Notes: generated by a model from the letters alone, not told the origin. A stretch of 64,000 nucleotides of DNA from Streptomyces sp. H27-H1 (GCF_026627445.1 NZ_JAPNLJ010000024.1:50381-114380), one strand, 5' to 3'; shown: positions 50,066-59,605, numbered from the stretch's first letter. Made by a program: numbers and translations.

Positions 50066-51322
50066 ATGCGTCGGACGAGCAGCCTGCGCTGGAAGATCGC
50101 CATGACCACCACCGCCGTGTGCTGCGCGGTCGCGGCCGTGCTCGGCATCCTCGTGCACAACGTGGTCGCCCACCAGCTCGCCGGTGAGGTCCGCAAGGAC
50201 CTGGACAGGGAGCTGGACTACGCCCTGAGCGAGTACGAGTACGGCACCGCCCGCGGCGACGGGAACAGCGCCCTCGACCCGCCCGGCCTCCCGGCCCCGC
50301 TGCGCGAGCTGGTCACGCGCGGGCTGACCGGCAGCATGATCGGCGAGCAGGGCGGCAAACCCGTCATGTGGGCGGCCGGCCCTGCCGACGGCAAGGCCCT
50401 GGCCGTCTGGATTCCCTACGAGAGCACCCGCACGCGGCTCCGGGAGACCGACGCCGCCATCCTGGTCTCCGCCGTCCTCGCCGCCGGGCTGGTGGCCCTC
50501 GCCGGCCTCTTCCTCGCCAACCGCATCAGCCGCCGGCTCGCCACCACTGCTGCCGTGGCCCGCCGGATCAGCGCCGGGGACCTCGATGCGCGCGTGGGAT
50601 TCCCGGCCGACGGGGAGGGGCCGCGCCCGCGCGCCCGCGACGAGGTACGGGACGTGGCGCAGGCCCTCGATTCCATGGCCGCCTCGCTCCAGGGCCGGCT
50701 GGAGGCGGAGAAGCGGTTCACCGCGGACGTGGCGCACGAGCTGCGCACCCCGCTGACGGGGTCCCTGGCCGCGGCCGCGCTGCTGCCCGAGGGCCGGCCC
50801 AAGGAGATGATCAACGACCGGCTCAAGGCCCTGCACCTGCTCACCGAGGACCTGCTGGAGGTCTCCCGGCTGGACTCGGGCGTCGAACGGGCCGACCTGG
50901 CCCGGGTGGAGCTCGGCCGGGCCGTGGAGCGGGCCGCGGCGAGCACCCGGCTGCCCGTCGCGGTACGGATCGAGCGGGACGCGGTGGTGCTCACCGACCG
51001 GCGCCGACTGGACCGGATCCTGGCCAACCTGCTGGTCAACGCCCACAAGCACGGGGGGCCGCCGATCGAAGTGACCGTCACCGGCCCGCTGGTGACCGTA
51101 CGCGACCACGGGCCCGGCTATCCGGCCGAGCTGATCGAGCAGGGCCCGCGGCGCTTTCGCACCGGGGATCCGGGACGCGGACGGGGCCACGGACTCGGCC
51201 TCACCATCGTGGCCGGACAGGCGGCGGTGCTGGAGATCGAGCTGAGCTTCTCCAACGCCCCCGACGGCGGCGCGGTGACCACGCTCCTGCTGCCGGTCGG
51301 GCGCCTGCTTGAAGGAAGTTGA
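50066..51322 (+). CDS. Sensor histidine kinase with HAMP domain
   Basis: 418 residues: TM1 (TTTAVCCAVAAVLGILVHNVV), an extracellular region of about 100 residues, TM2 (AAILVSAVLAAGLVALAGLFL), HAMP, HisKA with the phospho-accepting His in DVAHELRTPLTG, and an ATPase domain with LVNAHKHGG, VRDHGPGY and GRGHGLGLTIV. It is co-transcribed with the lipoprotein. The cognate response regulator is not downstream: parS and a convergent gene follow. It may lie left of the lipoprotein in other strains, but here FUSC is there, so it is an orphan in this window. Confidence 0.9.
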   Translation: MRRTSSLRWKIAMTTTAVCCAVAAVLGILVHNVVAHQLAGEVRKDLDRELDYALSEYEYGTARGDGNSALDPPGLPAPLRELVTRGLTGSMIGEQGGKPVMWAAGPADGKALAVWIPYESTRTRLRETDAAILVSAVLAAGLVALAGLFLANRISRRLATTAAVARRISAGDLDARVGFPADGEGPRPRARDEVRDVAQALDSMAASLQGRLEAEKRFTADVAHELRTPLTGSLAAAALLPEGRPKEMINDRLKALHLLTEDLLEVSRLDSGVERADLARVELGRAVERAAASTRLPVAVRIERDAVVLTDRRRLDRILANLLVNAHKHGGPPIEVTVTGPLVTVRDHGPGYPAELIEQGPRRFRTGDPGRGRGHGLGLTIVAGQAAVLEIELSFSNAPDGGAVTTLLLPVGRLLEGS

Positions 51323-51336
51323 GCGGAGCGGCCCGA

Positions 51337-51352
51337 TGTTTCACGTGAAACA
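51337..51352. promoter_or_regulatory. parS site 2 (ParB-binding)
   Basis: TGTTTCACGTGAAACA, the perfect 16-bp parS palindrome, in the intergenic space between the kinase and the convergent PhoX-type gene. It is 6.6 kb from parS site 1. Confidence 0.95.
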
Positions 51353-51405
51353 TCGACAAGCATCGGCCGCGCCGCGAGATCAACTCGACCTGGTCCGCAG
51401 GCGGA

Positions 51406-53508
51406 TCAGACGCCGATGTTCTTGCCGTCCTTGCGCCAGACCGATACGACCGACGGACGGACGATCTTGCCGGGACCGTCGGGCCACACCGACTGCGGCT
51501 TCTCGACGGACGCGCCGTCGATCTCGCCCGGGTGCTGCACGGCGACCAGGACGCGCTTGTCCTGGATGATCGGACCGCAGGTCTCGGCACCGCGCGGAAC
51601 GGTCAGGAACTGCTTCAGCTCACCACGGCGCTCACCGGCGGTCGCGACGCCGAACAGGCCGTCGTGCGAGCCGAGCTGGTTGCCGTCGGTGGAGATCCAC
51701 AGATTGCCGTGCGGGTCGAAGGCGACGTTGTCCGGGCAGGAGATCGGGCTGACCTTGTCCTTCGGGAAGCCCGCGAAGTAGGTCGACGGGTCGTTCGGGT
51801 CGCCCGCGACCAGGAAGAGCCGCCAGGCGAAGCCGTCCCCGGCCGGGTCGTCGAAGTTCTCGGCGAGCTCCAGAATCTGGCCGTGCTTGTTCAGGTTGCG
51901 CGGATTGGCCTCGGTCGCGCCTTCCTTGCCGGCCTTGCCGCGGTCGGTGTTGTTCGTCAGCGCGATGTAGACGCGGCCGGTGCGCGGGGACGGCTCGACG
52001 TCCTCGGGACGGTCCATCTTGGTCGCGCCGACCTTGTCACCGGCCAGGCGCGTGAAGACGGACACCTCTTCGGCGGTCATGCCCTCGACGTGCGAGACGT
52101 TCCCGGACGGGGACGAGGTGAGGATCTTGATCCACGCGCCGGAGCCGTCGAACTCCCCGTCGGAGGCGAGCTTGCCGGAACCGTCGAACTCGGCGGCCGG
52201 GGAGTCACCGGTGAGCTTGGCGACGTAGAGGGTGCCCTCGTCGAGCAGCGTGAGGTTGTGCTCCTTCGCCGCGCGCGAGTCGCCCTTCTTCATCTGCTTC
52301 GACGAGACGAACTTGTAGAAGTAATCGAAGCGCTCGTCGTCGCCCATGTAGACGACGGGGCGGCCGTCCTCGGTCAGGCGGGGCTGCGCGGCCTCGTGCT
52401 TGAAGCGGCCGAGCGCGGTGCGCTTGCGCGGGGTGGAGTCCGGGTCGTACGGGTCCAGCTCGACGACCCAGCCGAAGCGGTGCGACTCGTTGGGCTCCTG
52501 CGCGACGTCGAAGCGCTTGTCGAACCGCTCCCACTTGCGCTCGGTGGCGCCGGACGTCACGCCGTAGCGCTTCAGGCGGGCGCTCCGGGTGGGGTCGGTG
52601 ACCAGCCCGGCGTTCCCGAAGTACTGGTTGAAGTTCTCCTCGCCGTGGAGGGTGGTGCCCCACGGGGTGGTGCCGCCGGCGCAGTTGTTGAGGGTGCCGA
52701 GGGCCTTGGTACCAGTGGCGTCGACGGAGGTCTTCACCAGATCGGAGCCGGCGGCCGGGCCGGTCAGCCTGAACTCGCTGGTGGCGGTCAGACGGCGGTT
52801 GAGCCGGTGGCGGTTGACGGCGGTCAGCTTGCCGCTGCGGTGGTCCTCCTGGACCACGACCACCGACAGACCGTGCGCGGCCCAGGCGATCTCGACCTGC
52901 TCGCGGGTCGGGTTGGCCGGGTCGTAGCCCTTGAACATGAGGTTCTCGTCCGTGTACTCGTGGTTGGCCACGAGCAGCTGTCGGCGCTCGTAGTCGCCGC
53001 CGAGCGGGAGAAGGCTCAGGAAGTCGTTGTTGTACCCGAACTGACCGGCCTGGGCGGCTGCGGTCTGCTTGTCCGGGTTGAAGCCCGGCGCGCCCTTGAC
53101 GATCGGCTCGCCCCACCGGATGACCACGTTCTGCTCGTACCCCTGGGGGACGGAGACCTGGTCGGCGGTGTTCGGCGCGACGGGCTTGAAGCGCAGGCCG
53201 CGGGCGCCTTCGGCGTTGACGCCGGCGCCGCCGGCGCGCTGCGCCGGGGCGGTGGGATCCGCGGTGGCGGAGGAGCCGTTGCCGCTCAGCGTGAGGGCGG
53301 TACCGGCGGCCGTGGCGACCGTGACGACGGCGGCCGAGCGGAGCATCGCGCGGCGGGAGTAGGCGCGGGCTATGACGTCGCCGACGTACTCGTTGTCGCT
53401 GGTGTTCGGCACCTCGTGGAAGCAGGCGTCACCGCACCGGTAGCGGCAGGTGAGAGCGGAACGGCCGCCGCCGTGAGAAGTGCCGATGAGCGGCAGGAGC
53501 TTGCGCAC
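51406..53508 (-). CDS. PhoX-type alkaline phosphatase (DUF839), Tat-exported
   Basis: A 700-residue protein. About 55 residues in, a twin-arginine signal YSRRAMLRSAAVVTVATAAG marks Tat export. The body is the PhoX/DUF839 beta-propeller: VRIEDD-like metal positions are not exact, but GWVVELDPYDPDSTPRKRTALGRFKHEA, VYMGDDERFDYFYKFVS, NLWISTDGN and the C-terminal GPGKIVRPSVVSVWR blocks are family-typical. It is a Ca/Fe-dependent phosphate-scavenging phosphatase. The GTG at 53508 follows GGAGGAC. A longer frame to 54780 is a shadow of the divergent gene. A PHO box lies about 90 nt upstream. Confidence 0.88.
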   Translation of the reverse strand: MRKLLPLIGTSHGGGRSALTCRYRCGDACFHEVPNTSDNEYVGDVIARAYSRRAMLRSAAVVTVATAAGTALTLSGNGSSATADPTAPAQRAGGAGVNAEGARGLRFKPVAPNTADQVSVPQGYEQNVVIRWGEPIVKGAPGFNPDKQTAAAQAGQFGYNNDFLSLLPLGGDYERRQLLVANHEYTDENLMFKGYDPANPTREQVEIAWAAHGLSVVVVQEDHRSGKLTAVNRHRLNRRLTATSEFRLTGPAAGSDLVKTSVDATGTKALGTLNNCAGGTTPWGTTLHGEENFNQYFGNAGLVTDPTRSARLKRYGVTSGATERKWERFDKRFDVAQEPNESHRFGWVVELDPYDPDSTPRKRTALGRFKHEAAQPRLTEDGRPVVYMGDDERFDYFYKFVSSKQMKKGDSRAAKEHNLTLLDEGTLYVAKLTGDSPAAEFDGSGKLASDGEFDGSGAWIKILTSSPSGNVSHVEGMTAEEVSVFTRLAGDKVGATKMDRPEDVEPSPRTGRVYIALTNNTDRGKAGKEGATEANPRNLNKHGQILELAENFDDPAGDGFAWRLFLVAGDPNDPSTYFAGFPKDKVSPISCPDNVAFDPHGNLWISTDGNQLGSHDGLFGVATAGERRGELKQFLTVPRGAETCGPIIQDKRVLVAVQHPGEIDGASVEKPQSVWPDGPGKIVRPSVVSVWRKDGKNIGV

Positions 53509-53597
53509 GAGTGTCCTCCGTAGATGCACGGTCCCCGACAACGTGTCGGAACAATCTGTCGGTGACGCTATGGGCGGGTTGCGCCGAAGCGGCGGCC

Positions 53598-53619
53598 GAT
53601 GGATGAACGCCCGGTGAAT
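53598..53619 (-). promoter_or_regulatory. Candidate PHO box (PhoP-binding)
   Basis: On the reverse strand two adjacent 11-nt units read ATTCACCGGGC (53609-53619) and GTTCATCCATC (53598-53608), matching the G(G/T)TCAYYYRSG-type direct repeats bound by Streptomyces PhoP. It lies about 90 nt before the PhoX-type start and close to the vWA gene promoter on the other side. Confidence 0.6.
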
Positions 53620-53800
53620 CCGGCACGTCGGAGCGGCAGTTCGGGGGCAGAACGGGTGCGTTTGAACAGTGGACGCCACGAAAGGTGCCCCTCCCGAAGT
53701 TCCGGCCAAGGGGCCGATAACCTTACGTGTCCACTCTGGGCAGGGATCTACAGCGCAGCACGGACAAATGACGCACACACTCATGCGAAAGGCCTGGCCC

Positions 53801-55327
53801 ATGGGTATTCGGAGCTTGTTGCGCAAGGTATTCGGACGGACCTCTGAAGCGGTTCCGGAGACGACCGGCGCCGCTTCGGCGGCCCTTCCGAGCCAGACCG
53901 AACGCACTCCCCTGGACGCGGCGGCCGAACTGGTCGCCGCCTCCTTCGACAACCCCACGGTTCCCCCGCAGTCCACTCCGCGGGACCTCGAACCTGGCAC
54001 CGTACTCACCGCCCCGGCCCCGGCCCCCAACGCGGACCCCACGGTCCCGGAGGCCCGCCGGTCCTCCACCGGCGGTTCATCGGGAGCCCCCGCGGCCCCG
54101 GTCGCACCGCAGGCGCCGGCCAAGACCGAAGCGGAACCGGCCGCCGAAGAGGCGACCGCTGTCGCAGCCGTGGCCGAACCGGCCGCCGAGGCAACGCCGC
54201 AGACCCCCGCGGAGCCGGAGACCCTCACGGCCGAGCCCGTGGCGGCCGAAGCCGAACCGCAGGCGAAGGCCGAGCCGGTCACCGCCGAGGCGGACGTGAC
54301 CCGGCCGGAGGCGGAAGCCGCGCCCGACGCCGACACCGCCGAACCGCAGGCCGACGCAGCCACCCCGGAAGCGGAGGCCGAACCGGTCACCGCGGAACCG
54401 GAAGCGGAGGCCACTCCGGTCGCCGCAGAGCCGGAAGCGGAGGCCACTCCGGTCGCCGCGGAACCGGAAGCGGAAGCCGAGCCGGTCGCCGCAGAGCCGG
54501 AGCAGCAGGTCATCGCCGAGGCCGAGCCCGTGGCAGCCGACGCAGAGCCCGAGCCCGTAGCGGCCGAGCCCGTCGCGGCCGAAGCCGAAGCCGAGCCCGT
54601 CGCGGCCGAAGCCGAAGCGCCGGAGGCGCTGGAGGCCCCGGAGGAGGCCGGCTCCGACGCCGTCGCCGCCCCCGCGCACGCCCTCGCGGCGGTGAAGCGG
54701 CAAGCGCCCGCGATCACGGCCGCGTACAAGGCCGCCGGGCAGGTCCTGCGCACCAAGGGGAAGGCCGGCGCCCGCGCCACCGTGTTCCTCGTGCTCGACC
54801 GGTCGGGATCGATGCGCCCGTTCTACAAGGACGGCAGCGTCCAGTACCTCGCCGACCACGCCCTCGCGCTCGCCGCGCACCTCGACGAGGAGGCCACCGT
54901 CCGCACGGTGTTCTTCTCCACCGAGCTGGACGGCGCCGCCGACCTGTCCCTCGACGCCTACGACGAGGCCTGGGTCGAGGTCCGTCACGCGGAGCTCGGC
55001 CGGATGGGCCGCACCAGCTACCACGCCGCCGTGGAGGCCGTCGTGGAGCGCTACCAGAAGGACGGCGGCGAGGGCCCGGCCCTGGTCCTCTTCCAGACCG
55101 ACGGCGCCCCCGACAACCGGCAGCCGGCCAGGGCCGCCCTGACCGAGGCGGCCACCACCGCCCCGGGTATCCACTGGCAGTTCGTCGCCTTCGGCGAGCA
55201 CGACTCCAAGGCCTTCGACTTCCTGCGCAAGCTGGACGCCGGCAACGCGGGCTTCTTCCACGCCGGCCCCGCTCCGGCCGAACTGGCCTCGGTCGCCCTC
55301 CTGAAGGGCCTCCTGGAAAAGTTCTAG
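53801..55327 (+). CDS. vWA-domain (TerY/TerF-like) protein with long Ala/Glu/Pro linker
   Basis: 508 residues. The N-terminus is short and basic (MGIRSLLRKVFG). Residues about 100-290 are a low-complexity linker of VAAEPEAEA-type repeats. The C-terminal 200 residues are a von Willebrand A domain with a full MIDAS (FLVLDRSGSM, Thr in GRTSYHAAV, Asp in FQTDGAPDN), of the tellurite-resistance TerY/TerF type. No signal peptide, so it is cytosolic. AAAGG precedes the ATG. It faces the PhoX-type gene and ends at a strong terminator shared with aspS. Confidence 0.85.
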   Translation: MGIRSLLRKVFGRTSEAVPETTGAASAALPSQTERTPLDAAAELVAASFDNPTVPPQSTPRDLEPGTVLTAPAPAPNADPTVPEARRSSTGGSSGAPAAPVAPQAPAKTEAEPAAEEATAVAAVAEPAAEATPQTPAEPETLTAEPVAAEAEPQAKAEPVTAEADVTRPEAEAAPDADTAEPQADAATPEAEAEPVTAEPEAEATPVAAEPEAEATPVAAEPEAEAEPVAAEPEQQVIAEAEPVAADAEPEPVAAEPVAAEAEAEPVAAEAEAPEALEAPEEAGSDAVAAPAHALAAVKRQAPAITAAYKAAGQVLRTKGKAGARATVFLVLDRSGSMRPFYKDGSVQYLADHALALAAHLDEEATVRTVFFSTELDGAADLSLDAYDEAWVEVRHAELGRMGRTSYHAAVEAVVERYQKDGGEGPALVLFQTDGAPDNRQPARAALTEAATTAPGIHWQFVAFGEHDSKAFDFLRKLDAGNAGFFHAGPAPAELASVALLKGLLEKF

Positions 55328-55330
55328 ACG

Positions 55331-55376
55331 ACGCGGAAGGGCCCGGGATCCGAATGGATCCCGGGCCCTTCCGCGT
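55331..55376. terminator. Perfect 21-bp bidirectional terminator
   Basis: Arms 55331-55351 (starting ACGCGGAAGGGCCCGGG) and 55356-55376 are exact complements with a GAAT loop. They lie 3 nt after the vWA stop and 8 nt before the convergent aspS stop. Confidence 0.9.
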
Positions 55377-55384
55377 AAGACGGC

Positions 55385-57190
55385 TTACTGGTGGGGCTTA
55401 ACGGCCTTCTCGACCGGCTCGGTGGTCTTCGTCTCCACCGGCTTGCGCAGCGCGATGTTCAGCTCGCGCAGGCGGGTCTCCTCCAGGATGGTGGGCGCGC
55501 CCATCATCAGGTCCTGCGCGTTGCCGTTGAGCGGGAAGGCGATGGTCTCGCGGATGTTCGGCTCGTCGGCGAGCAGCATGACCATGCGGTCCACACCCGG
55601 GGCGATGCCACCGTGCGGCGGGGCGCCGAGCCGGAAGGCACGCAGCATGCCGGCGAACTCGCGCTCGACGGTCTCGGCCTCGTAACCGGCGATCTCGAAG
55701 GCCTTCAGCATGAGCTCGGGCTCGTGGTTGCGGATGGCGCCGGAGGACAGCTCGATGCCGTTGCAGACGATGTCGTACTGCCACGCCAGGATGTCGAGCG
55801 GGTCCTTCTCCTCCAGGTCCTTCATGCCGCCCTGCGGCATGGAGAACGGGTTGTGGGAGAAGTCGATCTTGCCGCTCTCCTCGTCCCGCTCGTACATCGG
55901 GAAGTCGACGATCCAGCAGAACCGGAAGACGTCCTCCTCGAACTGTCCGGCGCGCTTGGAGGCCTCGACGCGGACGCCCGCCATGATCTTGGAGACCTCG
56001 TCGAACTCTCCCGCGCCGAAGAACACGGCGTGACCGGCGGCCAGGCCGAGGCGCTCGGTGAGGACCTTGACGTTCTCCTCGGTGAGGAACTTGGCGATCG
56101 GGCCGGTCAGCGCACCGTCCTCGCCCACGCGGACCCAGGCCAGGCCCTTGGCGCCCAGCGAGATCGCGTACTCGCCGAGGCCGTCGAAGAACTTGCGCGA
56201 CTGGCCCGCGGTGTCCGGGACCGCCAGGGCGCGCACGTGCTTGCCGGCGAACGCCTTGAACTCCGAGCCCTCGAACACGTCGGTGATGTCGACGAGCTCC
56301 AGCTTGGAGCGCAGGTCGGGCTTGTCGTTGCCGTACTTCAGCATCGACTCGCGGAACGGGATCCGCGGGAACGGGGAGGTGACCTCGCGGCCCTTGCCGA
56401 ACTCGGTGAAGATCTCCGTCATCAGCCGCTCGATCGGCTGGAAGACGTCCTCCTGCTCGACGAAGGACATCTCGACGTCGAGCTGGTAGAACTCGCCCGG
56501 CGAACGGTCGGCGCGGGCGTCCTCGTCGCGGAAGCAGGGCGCGATCTGGAAGTACCGGTCGAAGCCGGAGATCATCAGCAGCTGCTTGAACTGCTGCGGC
56601 GCCTGCGGGAGCGCGTAGAACTTGCCCGGGTTCAGCCGGGACGGGACGACGAAGTCACGGGCGCCCTCGGGGGAGGTCGCGGTGAGGATCGGGGTCGCCA
56701 TCTCGTTGAAGCCGAGGGCCACCATCTTGGAGCGGATGGAGGCGATGACGGCCGAGCGCAGCATGATGTTGCGGTGCATGCGCTCGCGGCGCAGGTCGAG
56801 GAAGCGGTACTCCAGGCGCCGCTCCTCGTTCACCCCGTCGTCGGTGTTGATGGTGAAGGGCAGCGGGGCGGCCGCGCCGAGCACCTCGACCGCGGTGGCC
56901 TCGACCTCGATGTCGCCGGTGGCGAGCTCGGGGTTGACGTTGTCCGTTCCGCGGGAGACGACCTTGCCGTCGATGCGGACGACGGTCTCCTTGGTGACGC
57001 TGCTGAGCGCCTCGTTCGCGGCGGTGCCGGGACGGGCGACGAGCTGCGTGATGCCGTAGTGGTCACGCAGATCGATGAAGAGGATGCCGCCCAGGTCTCG
57101 ACGATTGTGCAGCCAGCCGCTCAGCCGGACGTCGGAAGCGACGTCGGAGGCACGGAGCTCGCCGCACGTGTGGGACCTGTACCGATGCAT
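55385..57190 (-). CDS. aspS: Aspartyl-tRNA synthetase (bacterial type)
   Basis: A 601-residue class II synthetase with the anticodon-binding OB domain (VRLSGWLHNRRDLGGILFIDLRDHYG), motif 2 (IAPCFRDEDARADRSPGEFYQLDVEMSF), the bacterial GAD insertion and motif 3 (GGIAPGVDRMVMLLAD). The His in GWLHNRRD is at the place where non-discriminating enzymes have His, so it may also charge tRNA-Asn for the amidotransferase route used by actinobacteria; this is inference. The ATG is at 57190. The last 20 residues are a Lys/Glu/Thr tail. Confidence 0.97.
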   Translation of the reverse strand: MHRYRSHTCGELRASDVASDVRLSGWLHNRRDLGGILFIDLRDHYGITQLVARPGTAANEALSSVTKETVVRIDGKVVSRGTDNVNPELATGDIEVEATAVEVLGAAAPLPFTINTDDGVNEERRLEYRFLDLRRERMHRNIMLRSAVIASIRSKMVALGFNEMATPILTATSPEGARDFVVPSRLNPGKFYALPQAPQQFKQLLMISGFDRYFQIAPCFRDEDARADRSPGEFYQLDVEMSFVEQEDVFQPIERLMTEIFTEFGKGREVTSPFPRIPFRESMLKYGNDKPDLRSKLELVDITDVFEGSEFKAFAGKHVRALAVPDTAGQSRKFFDGLGEYAISLGAKGLAWVRVGEDGALTGPIAKFLTEENVKVLTERLGLAAGHAVFFGAGEFDEVSKIMAGVRVEASKRAGQFEEDVFRFCWIVDFPMYERDEESGKIDFSHNPFSMPQGGMKDLEEKDPLDILAWQYDIVCNGIELSSGAIRNHEPELMLKAFEIAGYEAETVEREFAGMLRAFRLGAPPHGGIAPGVDRMVMLLADEPNIRETIAFPLNGNAQDLMMGAPTILEETRLRELNIALRKPVETKTTEPVEKAVKPHQ

Positions 57191-57326
57191 CAGTCATCCA
57201 GTTCTACGTGATACCAGGGTGGATTCAACCGTGCCAAGGTTACCGTCCGGGCGGGACACCGTGCGGGCACGCCCGGTGAGGGCGGCGAACAGGCACGTCA
57301 GGCGTATCACCTGTAAAGATGACCAG

Positions 57327-59513
57327 GTGCGCACAGAGGACGTCCTGGCAGCCATCGCGACCGGTCTGTGGCGATGGGACAACGCCTCCGGGACGGTCAC
57401 CCTCGACAGCGAGGCCGCCCGGTTGCTCGGGCTGCCCGCCGAGCCCGTCGCACTGCCCGAGGTCGCCGTGCGCTCGCGCTTCCATCCGGTGGACTGGAAC
57501 GAGATCAACGGCATCGTGAACCTCGCCGTGGCCGAGGGCACCCTCGCCGAAGCCCGGTTGAGGATCATGGACGAGGACGGGCGCGTGCTGCGCACCGTGC
57601 GGAGCCGCTCGAAGCCGCTGGAGAACCGTAGTGCGGACGGCAGCGTCGACTACGAGCTGATCGGCACCATCCAGGAGATAGCCGAGGCCCAGCCCGGCAC
57701 CACGGCCGTGCACACCCCGATCACCGGCGACTGGCGCCGCTCGCGCGAGGCGTTCCTGCTCGACGCCGGGCGGGCGCTGGCCGAGGCCCGCTCCACCGCC
57801 GAGGTCCTGCGGGTGGCGGCCTCGCTCTCCATGCCCGGGTTCATCCCCGACGGACTGGCCGTCTTCGGCGTTTCCGGCGACCGGCTGTCGATCATCGGGC
57901 ACCACGGGCACGACCCCGGGGACGAGGGCCCCTTCGCGGACATGCCGCTGCAGACCGACTACCCGGCCGCGGAGGTCGTCCGTACCGGCCGGGCGATCTA
58001 CCTCCCCAGCCCGGAGGACTACAAGCGCCGCTTTCCGGCCACCTGGCCGCTCGCCCAGCGCTTCGGCCGGATCTCCTGGGCCTTCCTGCCGCTGATCGTC
58101 GCTGGACGCACCATGGGCGCCTGGATGGCCGCGTTCAAGCACCCGGTGTACTTCTCCCCCGACGAGCGCTCCGTCCTGACGACGGTGGCCCGGATGCTCG
58201 CGCAGGCGCTCCAGCGCGCCGGAGTGGCCGAATCCGAGCGGGAGCTCACCACCGGCCTGCAGCGCTCGATGATGCCCCAGCTCGGCCCCGAGATCCCCGG
58301 GATGACCATCGCCGCCCGCTACGTGCCGACCGGCGGCGGGCTCCAGGTCGGCGGGGACTGGTACGACATGATCCCACTGCCATCGGGACGGTTCGCGCTG
58401 GTCATCGGCGATGTCCAGGGCCACGACGTACGGGCGGCCGGGCTCATGGGCCAGCTCCGGATCGCGGTGCGCGCGTACGCCTCCGAGGGCCACCGGCCCG
58501 ACGCGGTGCTCTCGCGCGCCTCCCGGTTCCTGGAGGGCCTGTGCTCGGAGCAGGGCACCGGCACGGAATCCGACGCGGACTCCGACGCGGACTCCGATTT
58601 CCAGAGCCCGCGCTTCGCGACCTGCCTGTACGTGGAGTGCGATCCGCAGACCGGCCTGCTGGAGGTGGCCCGCGCCGGGCACCCCGACCCGGCGGTGCGG
58701 ATGGCCGACGGCACGGTCCTGATGCGGCCCACCGCGGGCGGGCTGCCGCTCGGCATCGTGCCGGACACCGACTACCCGACGACCCGGTTCACGCTGGAAC
58801 CCGGCGAGACGATGATGCTCTGCACCGACGGGCTCATCGAGACGGGCGGACACGACCTCGACACGGGCTGGGCGCGGCTGCGGGCCATCCTGGAGTCGCA
58901 GACCCCCGAGGCCGAGGACCCGGAGCCCCGCCACCTGGAACGGCTGGCCGACCTGCTGGTCCAGGCGGTGCACGGCCCGTCCTCGCACCACACCACCGGC
59001 CCGCTGGCCGACCGGCGCGAGGACGACATCGCCGTCGTGCTGCTCTGCCGCGAGGGCGCGGGCTGCGGCTGCGAGACCCCGCTGCCGCATCCGGCCCGGC
59101 CGGCCCGGCGCACCCTGACGACCGTCGCCCAGGCGGAGCCGGAGCGCGTCTCGGGCGTCCGCCAGCAGATCCGGGAGCTGCTGCACGACTGGGCGGACCC
59201 GGAGCAGGTCGACTCGGCGGTGCTGATGGTCTCCGAGATGGTGACGAACGTACTGGTCCACACGGACGGGGACGCGCTGCTGACGGCCGAGGCGATCGGC
59301 GAGCTCGGCGCGCGCCGGCTGCGGGTGGAGGTGGCGGACGGCTCCGACGAGCTGCCGCACAAACGGCACCCGGGCGAGATGGCGTCGAGCGGGCGGGGCG
59401 TCCTGTTGCTGGAGATGCTCGCGCACGACTGGGGCGTCGACCCGCGCGGCGAGGGCAAGTCCACGTGGTTCGTGCTCCTCGAGCAGTCGAAGCCGGACCA
59501 ACCCGAGGACTGA
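57327..59513 (+). CDS. SpoIIE/PP2C phosphatase with PAS, GAF and HATPase modules
   Basis: 728 residues. A PAS-like domain (about 1-115: IATGLWRWDNASGTVTLDSEAARLLGLP), a GAF domain (about 155-300), a PP2C/SpoIIE phosphatase (about 320-570: GGDWYDMIPLPSGRFALVIGDVQGHD, GLIETGG, REDDIAVVLL) and a C-terminal RsbW-like ATPase (about 600-725: MVSEMVTNVLVHT, GRGVLLLEML). Such proteins control anti-sigma antagonists by dephosphorylation and phosphorylation. An Asp/Ser/Glu-rich insert (ESDADSDADSDF) sits inside the phosphatase. The GTG at 57327 is the most likely start; the ribosome-binding site is weak. Confidence 0.88.
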   Translation: MRTEDVLAAIATGLWRWDNASGTVTLDSEAARLLGLPAEPVALPEVAVRSRFHPVDWNEINGIVNLAVAEGTLAEARLRIMDEDGRVLRTVRSRSKPLENRSADGSVDYELIGTIQEIAEAQPGTTAVHTPITGDWRRSREAFLLDAGRALAEARSTAEVLRVAASLSMPGFIPDGLAVFGVSGDRLSIIGHHGHDPGDEGPFADMPLQTDYPAAEVVRTGRAIYLPSPEDYKRRFPATWPLAQRFGRISWAFLPLIVAGRTMGAWMAAFKHPVYFSPDERSVLTTVARMLAQALQRAGVAESERELTTGLQRSMMPQLGPEIPGMTIAARYVPTGGGLQVGGDWYDMIPLPSGRFALVIGDVQGHDVRAAGLMGQLRIAVRAYASEGHRPDAVLSRASRFLEGLCSEQGTGTESDADSDADSDFQSPRFATCLYVECDPQTGLLEVARAGHPDPAVRMADGTVLMRPTAGGLPLGIVPDTDYPTTRFTLEPGETMMLCTDGLIETGGHDLDTGWARLRAILESQTPEAEDPEPRHLERLADLLVQAVHGPSSHHTTGPLADRREDDIAVVLLCREGAGCGCETPLPHPARPARRTLTTVAQAEPERVSGVRQQIRELLHDWADPEQVDSAVLMVSEMVTNVLVHTDGDALLTAEAIGELGARRLRVEVADGSDELPHKRHPGEMASSGRGVLLLEMLAHDWGVDPRGEGKSTWFVLLEQSKPDQPED

Positions 59514-59605
59514 TCCCCGGACCCGTACAACCATCGGGCGGGGTGAGCGGTCTCTTCACCGATCGGTCCAGCGACCGGTCGACGGAGAGATCCCTGGGGG
59601 GACAC

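Noticed and set aside
53509..54780. N-terminal extension of the PhoX-type gene by 424 codons
   Set aside because: It is the antisense of the vWA linker repeats; the GTG at 53508 with a good ribosome-binding site gives the normal family start with a Tat signal.
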